A DNA stretch of 64,000 nucleotides from Gemmatimonadota bacterium (lineage in GTDB: Bacteria > Gemmatimonadota > Gemmatimonadetes > Gemmatimonadales > Gemmatimonadaceae): NCBI GenBank assembly GCA_016714015.1, contig JADJNZ010000001.1:1116001-1180000 (forward strand), read 5' to 3'. Positions 43,105-55,190 of this stretch are shown piece by piece. Under the pieces are notes generated by a model, which saw only the letters and a list, made by a program, of their open reading frames with translations, was not told the origin of the DNA and did not search any database. The translations under genes were made by a program, and so were the position numbers. Within the stretch, counting starts at the first letter, position 1. Each line of letters starts with the position of its first letter.

Positions 43105-43805
43105 GGAGCCTCGCCCGTGAGCGCGCGCACCTCGTCGCGATACTCGGCCTCTCCCCCCGTCAACAGTCGCAGCGTCGCCAGCACGTGCTCGCGCATCCGG
43201 CGCCGTGCCCAGGCGAGATGGTTCGTCACCTGAGTGACGGGTTCGCCGTGCTCGACGGCGAGTGACGCGTACGTAGGGCGCTCAGCGTCCGGGAGGTCAG
43301 TCAGGTCGTAGCGCGCATAGAGCCGCCAGGCGACGTCCTTGTCCTCTGCGAGACATTCCTCGCGTAGCCGCTCGACCGCGATCGCGAGGACGCTCCGCGC
43401 CCACTCGCGCTCGAAGTGGCGTTCGATCTCGTCCGGCGCCCCGAGCAGGGGCTCGACCTCATCGAGGGAGAGGTGTTCGACGGCGCCGCCGCGCTTGAGT
43501 CGGCGCGCATCCCGGCGCGCCGAGCGCACGAACTCGTCGAGACACCCACGCAGGAAGGGCCGGAATCGACCGCGCGCCGGATCGTAGCGGCGGAACCATC
43601 CCTTCTCGACGGCCGACGCGAGGAAGTCATGGGTGAGATCCTCCGCATCCTCGGGCTCGAGATGCCAGCGCAACCCGAGCAGCGCAGCCACGGGCGCGCG
43701 ATAGACGCGGCAGATGAGGTCGAGCGCGCGTCCCCGGTCGGCTTCCTCATCCGAGGCCAGCGCCGCGACAAGAGTGTCGCGCGTCTCCGGAAGTCGCGCG
43801 CTCAC
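43101..43805 (-). CDS. ECF sigma factor of the kinase-associated type
   Basis: The GTG at 43805 overlaps the desaturase stop (GTGA) and gives 234 residues. Region 2 contains ALDLICRVYRAPVAALLGLRWHLEPEDAEDLTHDFLASAVEKGWFRRYDPARGRFRPFLRGCLDEFVRSARRDARRLKRGG. Region 4 contains ERPTYASLAVEHGEPVTQVTNHLAWARRRMREHVLATL. The GWFRRYDP/GRFRPFL signature is typical of sigma factors encoded beside Ser/Thr kinases, in which phosphorylation rather than an anti-sigma factor is thought to control activity. It is flanked here by exactly such a kinase. Confidence 0.88.
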   Translation of the reverse strand: MSARLPETRDTLVAALASDEEADRGRALDLICRVYRAPVAALLGLRWHLEPEDAEDLTHDFLASAVEKGWFRRYDPARGRFRPFLRGCLDEFVRSARRDARRLKRGGAVEHLSLDEVEPLLGAPDEIERHFEREWARSVLAIAVERLREECLAEDKDVAWRLYARYDLTDLPDAERPTYASLAVEHGEPVTQVTNHLAWARRRMREHVLATLRLLTGGEAEYRDEVRALTGEAP

Positions 43806-44857
43806 CCCGCCTGAGGTGCCGCGTGCCCCTGCATCCGCCGCAGATCCCGGAACCCGATCATCCGCTTGTTCGCTTCGTCCCACAGCGTGAGCCGGAGCGA
43901 GCGCCACGCGGTCCAGAAGGTCAGGACCGGCGCCTCGGTGAAGATCGGATTCTCCTCGTGCGCGCGCTTGAGCCGATAGTTCGGGATCTTGGGGCCGAGG
44001 TGATGCACATGGTGCAGGCCGATGTGCCCCGTGAACCAGTTCATCCAGCCGGGGAGGCGCAGGTGCGACGAACCGGTGATCGCCGCGGTCGCATAGTCCC
44101 AGTGCTGCCCGCGCTCCCAGTACGCCTCTTCGAACTGGTGCTGCACGTAGAAGAGCCAGATGCCGAACGCGCCAGCGAGGTACATCGCGGGATAATAGAT
44201 GAGGAAGACCGACTTCCACCCGGCGACGAGCACGAAGAGCCAGGTGAGGCCCACGAGCGCGAAGTTGGTCATCCAGATGTTCCACTGCTGCTTGGCACCG
44301 GTGGCGGGGCCGTTGAGCTTGAAGCGCTGCAGGAGCATCAGGTGCAGTGGCCCGATGCCGAAGAGCACGAACGGATGACGGTACATGCGGTACTTGAGCT
44401 GCCCGAAGCGGGAGAGCTTGCCGTACTCCTCGACCGTCAGCGTCGTGATGTCCCCGAAGCCGCGATGATCGAGGTCACCCGCCGAGGCGTGGTGGATCGC
44501 GTGCTCGCGACGCCACTGCGCGAAGGGCGTGAAGGTGAGCACGCCGGTGACGAACCCGACGGTGTCGTTCGCCTTGTTCCACGGCAGGAAGCTGCCGTGG
44601 GCGCAGTCATGCATGATGATGAACGTGCGCGTCAGCATTCCCGTGATCGGGAGGATCATGAGCACGGCCGCCCAGGGCGCGCGGCCCATGAGCCAGTGCG
44701 CGACCCAGAGCGCGGCGCAGAGGAGGCCGAGCGTCACCACCACCTGGCGCATGGAGCGGATCGCGTCCGGACCGGAGTAGCGGCCGATGATCTTGCGCCA
44801 CTCGCTCGCCTCGAAGCGCCGGATGGGTCCGGGATTCGTACCCTGTGCCTTCGCCAT
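43802..44857 (-). CDS. Membrane fatty acid desaturase
   Basis: The ATG at 44857 gives 351 residues. The three histidine boxes of the integral di-iron family are present: HDCAHGS, HAIHHASAGD (preceded by QWRRE) and HHVHHLGPKIPNYRL. Hydrophobic segments lie at about 35-75, 190-235 and 240-260. It introduces double bonds in membrane acyl chains using oxygen. It is the first gene of a trio with the sigma factor and kinase, joined by GTGA overlaps, which hints that a membrane-fluidity or temperature response is controlled by the pair (inference). The second box, containing SAGDLDHRGFGDITT, resembles omega-6/Delta12-type bacterial desaturases. Confidence 0.93.
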   Translation of the reverse strand: MAKAQGTNPGPIRRFEASEWRKIIGRYSGPDAIRSMRQVVVTLGLLCAALWVAHWLMGRAPWAAVLMILPITGMLTRTFIIMHDCAHGSFLPWNKANDTVGFVTGVLTFTPFAQWRREHAIHHASAGDLDHRGFGDITTLTVEEYGKLSRFGQLKYRMYRHPFVLFGIGPLHLMLLQRFKLNGPATGAKQQWNIWMTNFALVGLTWLFVLVAGWKSVFLIYYPAMYLAGAFGIWLFYVQHQFEEAYWERGQHWDYATAAITGSSHLRLPGWMNWFTGHIGLHHVHHLGPKIPNYRLKRAHEENPIFTEAPVLTFWTAWRSLRLTLWDEANKRMIGFRDLRRMQGHAAPQAG

Positions 44858-44925
44858 CGCATGCGCTCCCGTTTGGGGTCTGTATACGCTGTACGCTCGA
44901 CCGGGCCGAACCGCTGGCCGGACGG

Positions 44926-45384
44926 TCAGTTGATGCTGTTCAGCGTTATGTTGAAGACGAGGATGGAGTTCCCCGGGATACCACCGGTGCCGGAACTGCC
45001 ATAGCCCAGATGCGGCGGGATGATCACCTGCCGAACGCCACCGACGCGCATGCCGCGCACGCCCTCGTCGTAGCCGGGGATGACCGCGCCCGTCCCGGTG
45101 TTGAAGGTGAACGTGCCGCTGTCGAACTCGAGCCCCGAGCGCAGGTAGCCCACGTACGCGTTGGTCAGGGAGACGACCCCGGTGGCAGGCACGGTCGCGC
45201 CGCTCCCCACGGTGATGTCCCGGTAGTAGAGCCCGGTGGACGTCTTGGTGGAGTTCGCGAGGTCTACGCCGAGCGACGCCGCGAAGTTCGCGGTCTCGAT
45301 GTCCGGGGCCATGGGTCCCGATTCGGTGCAGGCGACAAATGCGAGGGCGGCAACGAGCGGCAGTACGAGAAGGAGTCGGCGCAT
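44926..45384 (-). CDS. FKBP-type peptidyl-prolyl isomerase lipoprotein
   Basis: The ATG at 45384 gives 152 residues. An in-frame start at 45435 would add an implausible polar leader. Lipobox FVAC ends at Cys19. The FKBP domain is recognisable by STGLYYRDITVGSGATVPATGVVSLTNAYVGYLRSGLEFDSG, GAVIPGYDEGVRGMRVGGVRQVIIPPHLGYGSSG and the closing GIPGNSILVFNITLNSIN. It would catalyse proline isomerisation or chaperoning at the periplasmic face. The active-site region lacks some aromatic residues of human FKBP12 but keeps the GMRVGG(V)R and IPP-LGYG cores. Confidence 0.9.
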   Translation of the reverse strand: MRRLLLVLPLVAALAFVACTESGPMAPDIETANFAASLGVDLANSTKTSTGLYYRDITVGSGATVPATGVVSLTNAYVGYLRSGLEFDSGTFTFNTGTGAVIPGYDEGVRGMRVGGVRQVIIPPHLGYGSSGTGGIPGNSILVFNITLNSIN

Positions 45385-45474
45385 GCGGAGGTTCGGATTG
45401 GAGAGGTGAGACCTGGGGAATGATACCCGACCCACGGTGCCCCGGACGAGCCCGACGCCGGGGATCCCGTGCCC

Positions 45475-47655
45475 TCAATGCGGTCCGGCGGACCCCGTCG
45501 AACGGTTGGTCCCGCGCACCACATCCACCCGCAGCTCGGTCCATCCCGTCAGCTGGTAGTACTGGACCACGACGTCATGCTTCCCCGGGGTGAGTCCCGC
45601 GTACATCACCTCGGAGCCGCCGGGCTCACGGCGCTCGGCGACGGTCGCACCGTCCACGATCACGCGCGCCGCATCATCGCTGATGACGCGCAGGAGATGC
45701 GCTCCGGCCGGCACGTCGATCGTCGCGCGTGCTTCGAGCGCCCAACGCTCCTGCGGCAGCCCGAACCGCGGCCGGAACCATTGATGGTCGAGCCGCGCGT
45801 CCCGCCGCTCGAGGAGCGGCGTGCCGGCGAGGATCGCCTCGAGATTCCCGCCGCGGCGCGGCGGATCCTGCAGCGTGTCGGTCCACGCGAAGTAGCGCAC
45901 GCGCCAGTCGGTCCGTGGCGCGCGCCGTTCGAACGCGAATCGCACCGGCACGCCGGCCGCGGACCGCACGCCACGGGGCGACCGCGTGGCCGCGCCCACG
46001 TACTCGAGCGTCACCACCCAGTCGTGCTCGCGGTCCTCCTGCGGACGCACCACGAGCGTGTCGCCGATGCGTCCGGCACGCGCCGAGACACCGCGGACGC
46101 CCTCCATCGCGACCACACGCCAGCGACCGGCGGGTCCGAGCGTGCGCAGCGGCACCGCATCGCGCATGGTGTCGGCAGGCCAGAGCTTGGGCGAGCGCCA
46201 GTCGAACGGGCCCCACTCGTCGACGACGATGGCCGAGCGGTCGCGGCGGGGCCACGGGGCGGCGGGGATGGCCGACGGTCCGCGCCCGATCACCTGATCC
46301 ACCAGACCGGCGAGTTCGCCGAAGGTCGCCGACTCGAGTCGAGATGCCACGGCGCACCGCGGCGTGCTGGCGACGACGGTATTCGCCGTCGAGTCCAGTG
46401 GCGCCGTCTGGCTCACGCGCCACGGCGTGACATTGCCGGCGAGGATGTTCCGCGAGATCACGTAGTCGCGACTGCGCGTGTCGCGCTTCCGAGGATAGAC
46501 CCAGTCCGACGGTTCGACCGGATTGGCCCAGAGATAGATCGCGGTCGTGTCGCCGTCGAAGACGTTGCGTTGGATCGCGTTCTCCTGGCCGTGCTCGATC
46601 GCGACCCCCACTCGGTTGCGTGCGAAGCAGTTCCCGACGATCAGGCTGCCGAAGCTGTAGCCGCCCCAGAGACCGTGATCGTTCCCCTCCACCACATTGG
46701 AGAAGAACATGTTGCGGCTGAACGTCGCTTCGATGCCGTTCGTGGGGGCGAACGAGAAGTCATTGCCGAAGAAGGAGTTGTCGTTCGCCCCACCCTCGCC
46801 GGTGTCCATCGTCGACTGTCCGGCCCACAGGAAGAGCCCGTCGCCGGAGTGCGTGACCGAGTTCCAGGCGACCAGGTTCCCCGAACTCTGCTCGTACATC
46901 AGGAGACCGGCTGAGTCCTGTCCTCGCCGGAACCAGCCGTGCGAGTAGCCGCGCACGTTGTAGTCGAGGCGGTTGCGCGCGATCACATCGTGGCTCGAGC
47001 GGTACATGCCGATCCCGAGTCCGGAGTTGAACGCGAAGATGTTCTCCTCGACCAACACGGAATCCGTCCGCGTCATCAGCAGCGCGTTCATCCCCTGCTC
47101 CGCCCTGTTCCCGCGGATCGTCCCGCCGATCACGTCCTCGAGGTAGATCGCCGCGCCGAATCGCATCCACTCGCGCTTCTCGTTCTGGTGGAAGGAGAGC
47201 CAGTCGACGAGGCTCTCGTGCCCGACCTGCGAGAAGAGGCGCGGCTTCCAGTTGTGCGAGAGGTCGTTGTCGCGGAGCGTGAGGTGCCGCGTGCCGCGCA
47301 CGAGCACGGCGATGCGATAGCCGCGGATCGTCGCGCCGCGGAGCTCGACGCCCTCGCCACCGTCGATGCGCACCGCCACACCGGCGGCCTGATCGGGGTC
47401 GGCGTCCACCGCGGTCCCTTCGAGCCGCACCCCGCGCATGTCGACCACCACGCCGCTGCCGCGCACGACGACGAGCGCCGAATCGAGCGAGGCCGGTGCC
47501 GGGAGCCGATACAGGCCCGGGCGGATGCGCACCGACTCGGTGATCACCATGCCGGGGGTGAGGGGGAGCGTGCGCGGCGCGCCCTGCGCCCCGGCGAGGC
47601 TCGCCGAGGCACCGAGGATCACCGCCACCAACGTTGCCGGACGCAGGCGGATCAC
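45475..47655 (-). CDS. Exported right-handed parallel beta-helix protein with C-terminal PA14-like domain
   Basis: The GTG at 47655 follows AGGAGG and gives 726 residues with a signal peptide (TLVAVILGASASLAGAQ). Residues about 70-400 are pectate-lyase/NosD-like coils: VELRGATIRGYRIAVLVRGTRHLTLRDNDLSHN, ALLMTRTDSVLVEENIFAFNSGLGIGMYRSSHDVIARNRLDYN, GSLIVGNCFARNRVGVAIEHGQENAIQRNVFDGD. The C-terminal third is beta-sandwich material ending in a PA14-like unit (HLLRVISDDAARVIVDGATVAERREPGGSEVMYAGLTPGKHDVVVQYYQL). It probably binds or modifies polysaccharide outside the cell, but no lyase residues could be assigned. It overlaps the ThrE gene by GTGA. Confidence 0.87.
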   Translation of the reverse strand: MIRLRPATLVAVILGASASLAGAQGAPRTLPLTPGMVITESVRIRPGLYRLPAPASLDSALVVVRGSGVVVDMRGVRLEGTAVDADPDQAAGVAVRIDGGEGVELRGATIRGYRIAVLVRGTRHLTLRDNDLSHNWKPRLFSQVGHESLVDWLSFHQNEKREWMRFGAAIYLEDVIGGTIRGNRAEQGMNALLMTRTDSVLVEENIFAFNSGLGIGMYRSSHDVIARNRLDYNVRGYSHGWFRRGQDSAGLLMYEQSSGNLVAWNSVTHSGDGLFLWAGQSTMDTGEGGANDNSFFGNDFSFAPTNGIEATFSRNMFFSNVVEGNDHGLWGGYSFGSLIVGNCFARNRVGVAIEHGQENAIQRNVFDGDTTAIYLWANPVEPSDWVYPRKRDTRSRDYVISRNILAGNVTPWRVSQTAPLDSTANTVVASTPRCAVASRLESATFGELAGLVDQVIGRGPSAIPAAPWPRRDRSAIVVDEWGPFDWRSPKLWPADTMRDAVPLRTLGPAGRWRVVAMEGVRGVSARAGRIGDTLVVRPQEDREHDWVVTLEYVGAATRSPRGVRSAAGVPVRFAFERRAPRTDWRVRYFAWTDTLQDPPRRGGNLEAILAGTPLLERRDARLDHQWFRPRFGLPQERWALEARATIDVPAGAHLLRVISDDAARVIVDGATVAERREPGGSEVMYAGLTPGKHDVVVQYYQLTGWTELRVDVVRGTNRSTGSAGPH

Positions 47656-48920
47656 AGATACCTCCTGGGCGGCACGAGCAGCGCCCCGAACAAGAGTCCC
47701 GCCGTCAGCGCGAGGAGCGCGGCGAGCACCGCGACGAGCGTGTCGAACCCCACGGTGTAGTCCTTCTCCATCACGAAGCCGAGCGCTCGGAACCCCACGC
47801 TGCCCGGCACGAGCAGCATGATCCCCGGCAGGCGCACCAGCGCGCCGGGACGCCCCGCGAAGCGGCCGTAGAGGTTCGCGAGCGCGGCGAGGGTGAGCGA
47901 GGCGAAGAAGACGCCGCCCGCGAAGGTCCCGTCCCCGAACGTGAGGACGTTCCCTGCGAGGCGCGTCAGCACGTAGCCGAGGATCGCGGACCCCATCACG
48001 AGCGGGACGTCGCGTCGCGAAGCCTGGAAGAGGATCGCGAAGCTCCCCGCGGCCGCGACCGCCGCGACCACTTCGACGAGCATCGGCATCTCGATCGGCG
48101 CCGGCGCACCCGACGTCCACCCGAGCGCGGCGAGCACCTGCGTCGCCGCCACCGAGCCGAACGTCATCTTGAGCAGCACCGTGAGCGCGCCAGCGAAGCG
48201 CGCCGTCCCCGTGACGAGCTGCTGCGTCGCGAGCTCGGTCACCGCGGTCGTGAGCGAGAGCCCGGGCATGAGCACGATCAGCGCCGAGACGATCACGGTC
48301 TGCAGGGAGATCGGCGCGACGAAGTGGGCGAAGGCCGTCGCCAGCGTTGTCGCGACGATCGCCGCGACCGCTTCGCTCGCCGCGGCCAGATGCGGACGCG
48401 TCGCACTCAGCACCGCCAACCACCCGATGATCACCCCGAGCACGAGCGCGACGCCGATGTCGAGCCATCCCGTGCCGAGCAAGCCGGCGACCGCACCCGA
48501 CGCGAGGCCGAACGCACCGATCACCTGCAGGCGCTCGCCGGGACGGTCGGCGCGGTCGAGTGCGCGCATCGTCTCCCACGCCTGCTCCACCGTCCGCCGG
48601 CCGCCGATCACCTCCTCGGCGATCCGGTCGAGCTGGACGAGCGCGCGCAGGTCGACCTGCCCGGGATCGAGCCGCAGCACCCGCGTCTGCTGCGTCCCAT
48701 GGAGCACGTCAGCGTCGGCGAGCGAAAGGAGCAGCCCGGTCGGCGTGCTCCAGACCTCCGCGCTCACGTGCATCGCCTGCGCGGTGGCGCGCACCGCGCC
48801 CTCGAGTCGCTGGGAACTCACCCCGGCGATGTGGAGTCTTCGCGCGAGCTCGGTGAGGAACCGCAGACGCGCGTCGAGGTCGCCCACCTCGGCCATCGGC
48901 GCGGGGACGAGTTCGCTCAT
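47652..48920 (-). CDS. Threonine/serine exporter family protein (ThrE-like)
   Basis: The protein has 422 residues. The N-terminal cytoplasmic domain (residues 10-125: FLTELARRLHIAGVSSQRLEGAVRATAQAMHVSAEVWSTPTGLLLSLAD) is typical of ThrE/DUF1212. It is followed by about ten helices, including MPGLSLTTAVTELATQQLVTGTARFAGAL in the first half and the DUF3815-like second half (MLVEVVAAVAAAGSFAILFQASRRD, PGIMLLVPGSVGFRALGF). Members export threonine or serine, or remain uncharacterised. The coupling with an exported beta-helix protein is unusual. Confidence 0.92.
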   Translation of the reverse strand: MSELVPAPMAEVGDLDARLRFLTELARRLHIAGVSSQRLEGAVRATAQAMHVSAEVWSTPTGLLLSLADADVLHGTQQTRVLRLDPGQVDLRALVQLDRIAEEVIGGRRTVEQAWETMRALDRADRPGERLQVIGAFGLASGAVAGLLGTGWLDIGVALVLGVIIGWLAVLSATRPHLAAASEAVAAIVATTLATAFAHFVAPISLQTVIVSALIVLMPGLSLTTAVTELATQQLVTGTARFAGALTVLLKMTFGSVAATQVLAALGWTSGAPAPIEMPMLVEVVAAVAAAGSFAILFQASRRDVPLVMGSAILGYVLTRLAGNVLTFGDGTFAGGVFFASLTLAALANLYGRFAGRPGALVRLPGIMLLVPGSVGFRALGFVMEKDYTVGFDTLVAVLAALLALTAGLLFGALLVPPRRYL

Positions 48921-48982
48921 CGGGGCCGGACGGCGTTCGGACGCATGGTGCGGAGGGGTCGGGGACTCCCCAATATTATCGC

Positions 48983-49816
48983 ATGATCTCCTACGATCCG
49001 AAGAACTGGATCCGCGTGCTCTTCGACTTCCCGCGCAGTCCGGTCTTCCGGACGCTCTTCTTCGACGTCCTCGGCGCCGGCGCCTGGGCCGCGCTCGTCA
49101 CGTGGATCGAGCTCGAGGTCGTGGGGATCTCGGTCCCGCTCGGCCCTTCCTTCCTCAGCATCCTCGGCATCATCCTCGGACTCCTGCTCGTCTTCCGGAC
49201 GAACACGGCGTACGATCGCTGGTGGGAGGGACGGCGGCAGTGGGGACACCTTGTGAACGTCTCCCGCGGCCTCTCGCAGCAGCTGGGGGCATCCCTCGCG
49301 GAGGAGGCACACTCGGCGCGGCGGGCGCGCTACGCGCAGCTGCTCGGCGAGTTCCCGGTGGCGCTCGCCGCGCACCTGCGGCGACGCGGCGGGACCGAGG
49401 ACTCGCATCGCCCCAACGAGCTGATCCGTGCGCTGCACGCCGAGGTGCAGGCCGATCTCGCCGGGGGCCGCCTCGCGGCGCAGCATCGCATCGCCCTCGC
49501 CCCCCTGCTCCAGGCGTTCGACGACGTGACCGGCGCGTGCGAGCGGATCCGTAACACGCCGATCCCGTTCAGCTACTCGTCGTACATCAAGCAGTTCGTC
49601 GTGCTCTACGCGCTCGTCATGCCGTTCGGGCTCGTGCGCGAGTTCGGCTACGGCACCATCGTCGCGAGCATGTTCACCTTCTTCGCGACGATGGGGCTCG
49701 AGCTGCTCGCCACGGAGATCGAGGAGCCGTTCGGGACTGACATCAATGACTTGCCGCTGGACCAGATCGGCAGCGTCATCGCGCGCGACACGCGCGCGAT
49801 CCTCGACGCCGGCTGA
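48983..49816 (+). CDS. Bestrophin-family anion channel protein
   Basis: The protein has 277 residues. It starts MISYDPKNWIRVLFDFPRSPVFRTLFFDVL and shows the bestrophin/RFP-TM hallmarks: GLLLVFRTNTAYDRWWEGRRQWGHLVN after the second helix, FSYSSYIKQFVVLYALVMPFGLV, and the C-terminal GLELLATEIEEPFGTDINDLPLDQI. Bacterial bestrophins form pentameric ion channels in the inner membrane. The usual length is near 300. An AT-rich AATATTAT lies just before the ATG, probably part of its promoter, and no Shine-Dalgarno is visible. It diverges from ThrE and converges on the OsmC gene with nine bases between. Confidence 0.93.
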   Translation: MISYDPKNWIRVLFDFPRSPVFRTLFFDVLGAGAWAALVTWIELEVVGISVPLGPSFLSILGIILGLLLVFRTNTAYDRWWEGRRQWGHLVNVSRGLSQQLGASLAEEAHSARRARYAQLLGEFPVALAAHLRRRGGTEDSHRPNELIRALHAEVQADLAGGRLAAQHRIALAPLLQAFDDVTGACERIRNTPIPFSYSSYIKQFVVLYALVMPFGLVREFGYGTIVASMFTFFATMGLELLATEIEEPFGTDINDLPLDQIGSVIARDTRAILDAG

Positions 49817-49825
49817 CCCGCCGCG

Positions 49826-50296
49826 CTAGACCACGCGCATCGTCGGCTGGATCGTGACGTCGGCGCGCAGCGAGTTGGCGACGTAGCACTCGTCATGCGC
49901 CTTGTGGTGCATGGCCATGAACTCCTCCTCGCTCGGCGCCCGCTCCTTGAACGTCACGAGCGGACGGAGCGTGAAGGCGGTCATCGCGTCCTTGCCGCGT
50001 TCGTTCTTCGCCATGAGCCCTTCTGGCGAGTCCTCGTAGGACTCGACGGTGAAGCCGGCGGAGGAGCAGTACGAGAGGAGAAAGAGCATGTGGCACGACG
50101 CCAGCGCGGCGACGAGCGCCTCCTCGGGGTCGACGGCCGCCGTGACGTGCCAAGGTGCGCGCACCGCGTGCGGTGAGGCGGACGCGGGGATCGAGACGCC
50201 CTCATCGAACGTCCAGCGATGTCCGCGCGAGTACTTCTGCCGGAGGAACTCGTCGCTGCCGCGCTGCCAGCTGACCTGCGCGTGATAGGTGGCCAT
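49826..50296 (-). CDS. OsmC family peroxiredoxin-like protein
   Basis: The protein has 156 residues. The OsmC/Ohr fold is marked by WTFDEGVSIPASASPHAVRAPWH, AVDPEEALVAALASCHMLFLLSYCSSAGF with the first reactive cysteine, and APSEEEFMAMHHKAHDECYVANSL with the second. These two cysteines reduce organic hydroperoxides with lipoyl or thiol partners. The sequence is closer to the YhfA/OsmC-like subgroup than to Ohr. It acts in the cytoplasm. No dedicated regulator such as OhrR is adjacent. Confidence 0.93.
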   Translation of the reverse strand: MATYHAQVSWQRGSDEFLRQKYSRGHRWTFDEGVSIPASASPHAVRAPWHVTAAVDPEEALVAALASCHMLFLLSYCSSAGFTVESYEDSPEGLMAKNERGKDAMTAFTLRPLVTFKERAPSEEEFMAMHHKAHDECYVANSLRADVTIQPTMRVV

Positions 50297-50376
50297 GGGA
50301 GGAGGCGGTTGGGGGAGGTTGCATGAGAACTACTGTGGGGGGCAGTCGCGGGAAAGGACCGGGCGGGGAAGGCGCA

Positions 50377-50399
50377 GGGGCCGACTGCGTCTCGGCCCC
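50377..50399. terminator. Strong stem-loop downstream of the efflux operon
   Basis: GGGGCCGA (50377-50384) pairs perfectly with TCGGCCCC (50392-50399) around the seven-base loop CTGCGTC. It follows the 3' end of the DUF2892 gene on the minus strand (stop at 50422). The intervening stretch (TTCGATCTTCATCCTCCCACCTT) recalls the CCTTC words of the other intergenic hairpins, but the outer purine arm pairs poorly. It is a probable terminator for the efflux operon. Confidence 0.6.
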
Positions 50400-50421
50400 T
50401 TCGATCTTCATCCTCCCACCT

Positions 50422-50631
50422 TCATCGCGACCGTGTCGCCGAGCACCCGAACCACCCGAAGCGCCCGAGCACGCGCTCCAGCGGGCACCAGGCGGTCAGG
50501 CTCGACTGGAACAGGTTGAAGCCCACGAACCCGGTGAAGAGATACCAGCGGGGATCCACGAACCATCCCAGCGCCACGGACCCCATCACGAACACGCCGG
50601 CGATGCGGCGGATCAGCTTGTCGTCACACAT
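50422..50631 (-). CDS. DUF2892 (YgaP-like) small membrane protein
   Basis: The product has 69 residues: CDDKLIRRIAGVFVMGSVALGWFVDPRWYLFTGFVGFNLFQSSLTAWCPLERVLGRFG. The two hydrophobic hairpin segments and the FVGFNLFQSSLTAWCPLE motif define DUF2892, the membrane part of YgaP-type proteins. The conserved Cys-Pro pair at the membrane surface may be redox or sulfur related. It is the last gene of the efflux operon, 12 bases after the PII-like gene. Its role in efflux is unknown. Confidence 0.88.
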   Translation of the reverse strand: MCDDKLIRRIAGVFVMGSVALGWFVDPRWYLFTGFVGFNLFQSSLTAWCPLERVLGRFGWFGCSATRSR

Positions 50632-50643
50632 CGGATCGTCCTC

Positions 50644-50934
50644 CTAGAAGAATCGTTCGATCGGGAGCACCGCCAGGTGCAACCGTTCGCCGGGCGGCAG
50701 CGCCTCCGCCTCCTGCTCCATGGCGGCGGCGAGCGCCTCCGCGTTCCCCGCAGGGACCACGCTCATGACCATCGTCGTCTCACCCGGCCACGCCCGATTG
50801 CCCTCGTGTCGACCGGTCGTGCCGGCTCCCTTGCCGCCCGTGTAGCTCGTCCAGGCGTGGACGTCATGCCGCTCGAGGATCTCCTCCACGCGGCGCGGCG
50901 ACGGGCCGCTGTACATCAGCATGAACATCTTCAT
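50644..50934 (-). CDS. PII-like small protein in an RND efflux operon
   Basis: The ATG at 50934 gives 96 residues. The pattern is that of a trimeric PII-like ferredoxin fold: KMFMLMYSGPSPRRVEEILERHDVHAWTSYTGGKGAGTTGRHEGNRAWPGETTMVMSVVPAGNAEALAAAMEQEAEAL. The GTTGRHEG segment corresponds to the T-loop region of PII. It is not GlnB or GlnK: the uridylylation tyrosine region and length differ. A divergent PII group linked with metal efflux genes is known. Here it follows the RND pump by two bases and may sense a ligand of the pump or control its activity (inference). Confidence 0.82.
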   Translation of the reverse strand: MKMFMLMYSGPSPRRVEEILERHDVHAWTSYTGGKGAGTTGRHEGNRAWPGETTMVMSVVPAGNAEALAAAMEQEAEALPPGERLHLAVLPIERFF

Positions 50935-50936
50935 CT

Positions 50937-54121
<3,185 letters not shown>

Positions 54122-54122
<1 letters not shown>

Positions 54123-55180
54123 CAGTTGCTCCCGTCCGTGCCGCGGCGCAACACCTGCTCGCCAGCGCGAAGGCCGCTGGTCACCTCGACCAGGTCACCC
54201 GAGCGCGCGCCGAGACGCACCCAGCGGCGAACATCGCCCGTGCCGGTGCGCACCGTGACGCCGGTGAGGTCCCCGGTGTACGTGACGGCGTCGGCGGGGA
54301 TGGCGATGGCGCGATGCGTGCCCCCACTCAGTTGAAGGGCCGCCGCGCTGCCCGCCAGGAACTCGCCCGCGGCATTCTCGACGATCGCGTTCACGGCGTA
54401 GAGGTTCCCCATCGACGGCACGAGGCCCTCGATCCGTGCCATGGCCGGCTGGCCTTCGATCATCGCCTCGACCCGCTGGCCTGCCCGGAGTGCACGCGCC
54501 GCTTCCGGCGTGATGTGGACCGTGAGGCGAAGCCGCGCGTCATCCTGCACCGTGACGATCGGAGCGCCCGGCGCGGCGAACGCGCCGGGGTCGACGAAAC
54601 GATGCGTCACGCGGCCGGCGAACGGCGCACGGATCTCGCTGTACGACCCGATCGCGCTCACTTCGGCGCCGGCAGCTCGCGCCGCCCGCAGCCCGGCGTC
54701 GGCCTGCGCGAACTGCGCCTCGGCCTGCTCCAGCGTCGCCTTGGGCGCTGCGTCATCCGCGAAGAGCGCGCGCATGCGTGCGACGTTCGCCGCGGCCTGC
54801 GCCTGCCCGGCCTCGGCGGCCGCGACGGATGCGGCCACCTGCTCGGCCTTCGCCGTCACGTCCCGTGCGTCCAGCCGCGCGAGGAGCTGTCCCGCGCGCA
54901 CCTGGTCACCCTCGTGCACGAGCACCTCGGTCACCGTGGCCATCAGCTTGGTCGAGAGCATCGCCTCACGCATCGGCGCAGCGACGCCATCGGCGGGGAG
55001 AACCGTCGGTAGCAGCGTGTCGACGGCGGTCGCGAGCACCGCCTCGGTGGTCGGGACGTACGCAGCCGTCGTGGCCGGCGCGTCCACTTCGCGGGCCTCG
55101 CTCACCGCGCACGCACCGGCGCCCGCGAGGGTGAGCAGGGCCAGCATCGAGTAGGTCGTCGTCTTGGTCAGCGTGGGCAT
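54122..55180 (-). CDS. RND efflux periplasmic adaptor (membrane fusion) lipoprotein
   Basis: The protein has 352 residues. Lipobox LAGAGAC ends at Cys24. The adaptor architecture is clear: the lipoyl half-motif ATVTEVLVHEGDQVRAGQLLARLDARDV, an alpha-hairpin rich in Ala/Glu/Gln (AKAEQVAASVAAAEAGQAQAAANVARMRALFADDAAPKATLEQAEAQFAQAD), the second lipoyl half SEIRAPFAGRVTHRFVDPGAF, the beta-barrel LRLTVHITPEAARALRAGQRVEAMIEG, and a membrane-proximal end. It bridges the inner-membrane pump and the TolC channel. It starts 10 bases after the TolC gene stop. Confidence 0.95.
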
Positions 55181-55190
55181 GGTCGGGGTC

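Noticed and set aside
45475..48579. A 1034-codon minus-strand frame read as one fused protein
   Set aside because: Its first part is an out-of-frame reading of the ThrE gene. The real protein starts at the GTG at 47655 with a ribosome binding site and signal peptide.
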